Assembly (NCBI RefSeq): GCF_022346425.1
Contig: NZ_JAKRCW010000015.1
Location: forward strand, 1 to 60,270
Source: Pseudoglutamicibacter albus
GTDB taxonomy: Bacteria; Actinomycetota; Actinomycetes; Actinomycetales; Micrococcaceae
DNA length: 60,270 bases
Reading direction: 5' to 3'
Shown in pieces: positions 60,220-60,270 of this stretch; position 1 is the stretch's first letter, and every line of letters begins with the position of its first letter. The notes beneath the pieces are model-generated. The model saw only the letters and a program-made list of their open reading frames with translations, was not told where the DNA came from and made no database searches. The position numbers were made by a program, and so were the translations under genes.

Positions 60220-60270
60220 GGAGCGATGGGGCCGATGCAGTGGAGGCGATGGGGCGATGGTGGGGCCGAT
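60220..60270 (+). repeat. GC-rich tandem repeat at window end
   Basis: Units GGAGCGATGGGGCCGATG (60220), GGAGGCGATGGGGCGATGG (60242) and a partial GGGGCCGAT (60262) follow one another and run off the end of the window. Confidence 0.7.

Noticed and set aside
1-60270. tRNA, rRNA or riboswitch genes
   Set aside because: No cloverleaf, conserved rRNA segment or known aptamer consensus was recognised by eye; a covariance search would be needed to exclude faint ones.

Overview
The window looks like chromosomal DNA of a high-GC Gram-positive bacterium, most probably a member of the Micrococcales (Micrococcaceae / Arthrobacter-like). The evidence is gene content and order: typA next to an oligopeptide/dipeptide ABC operon, fdxA-dapC-gltA, gluABCD, the LOG / DivIVA-like / DUF3117 / O-methyltransferase / tatB / mrp block, and the PHP / DEAD-helicase / DUF3107 / TetR block. 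Frequent GTG and TTG starts, start-stop overlaps and actinobacterial lipoprotein signals fit this. The genus cannot be fixed from the sequence alone.

Layout. 1-4990 is an accessory, decaying strip: a frameshifted epimerase, two separate YefM-YoeB-type toxin-antitoxin pairs and a wrecked ISL3-family transposase. 5236-9491 holds an SPC-type heavy-metal P-ATPase, a deletion-damaged aspartate dehydrogenase and small enzymes. 9703-14744 carries a three-gene FtsX/MacB-type ABC exporter, then a Rieske ferredoxin and its reductase. 14963-17542 is a tandem duplication of a lipoprotein + OmpA-domain gene pair, followed by a two-component system, a Bcr/CflA-type MFS pump, a ZIP-transporter remnant, a patatin and an APC permease. 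25241-28648 encodes a large repeat-rich surface protein and an alpha/beta hydrolase. 28892-35568 is a peptide ABC importer operon. From 35661 onward the genes are mostly core: TypA, ferredoxin, DapC, citrate synthase, glutamate uptake (gluABCD), TatB, Mrp, aminopeptidase P, PHP phosphoesterase, RNA helicase and a TetR regulator.

The most unusual feature is distributed. Short degenerate tandem repeats of 13-30 bp, most often exactly 18 bp and 2-5 copies, recur throughout the window. They sit in gene-gene junctions, and the 18-bp (and 15-bp) versions also sit inside genes, where they add 6-residue (or 5-residue) units without breaking frame: the ABC permease, ferredoxin reductase, Mrp N-terminus, LOG N-terminus and DapC. 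The same duplicating tendency appears at gene ends (OmpA-domain gene, P-ATPase, helicase tail). This looks like a genome-wide minisatellite-generating process rather than a single locus.

Functionally the window is dominated by transport and envelope functions: peptide and glutamate import, metal and drug export, and peptidoglycan-associated and surface proteins. The main degraded functions are NAD-related aspartate dehydrogenase, ZIP metal uptake, the epimerase and the IS. No rRNA, tRNA or CRISPR array was recognised.
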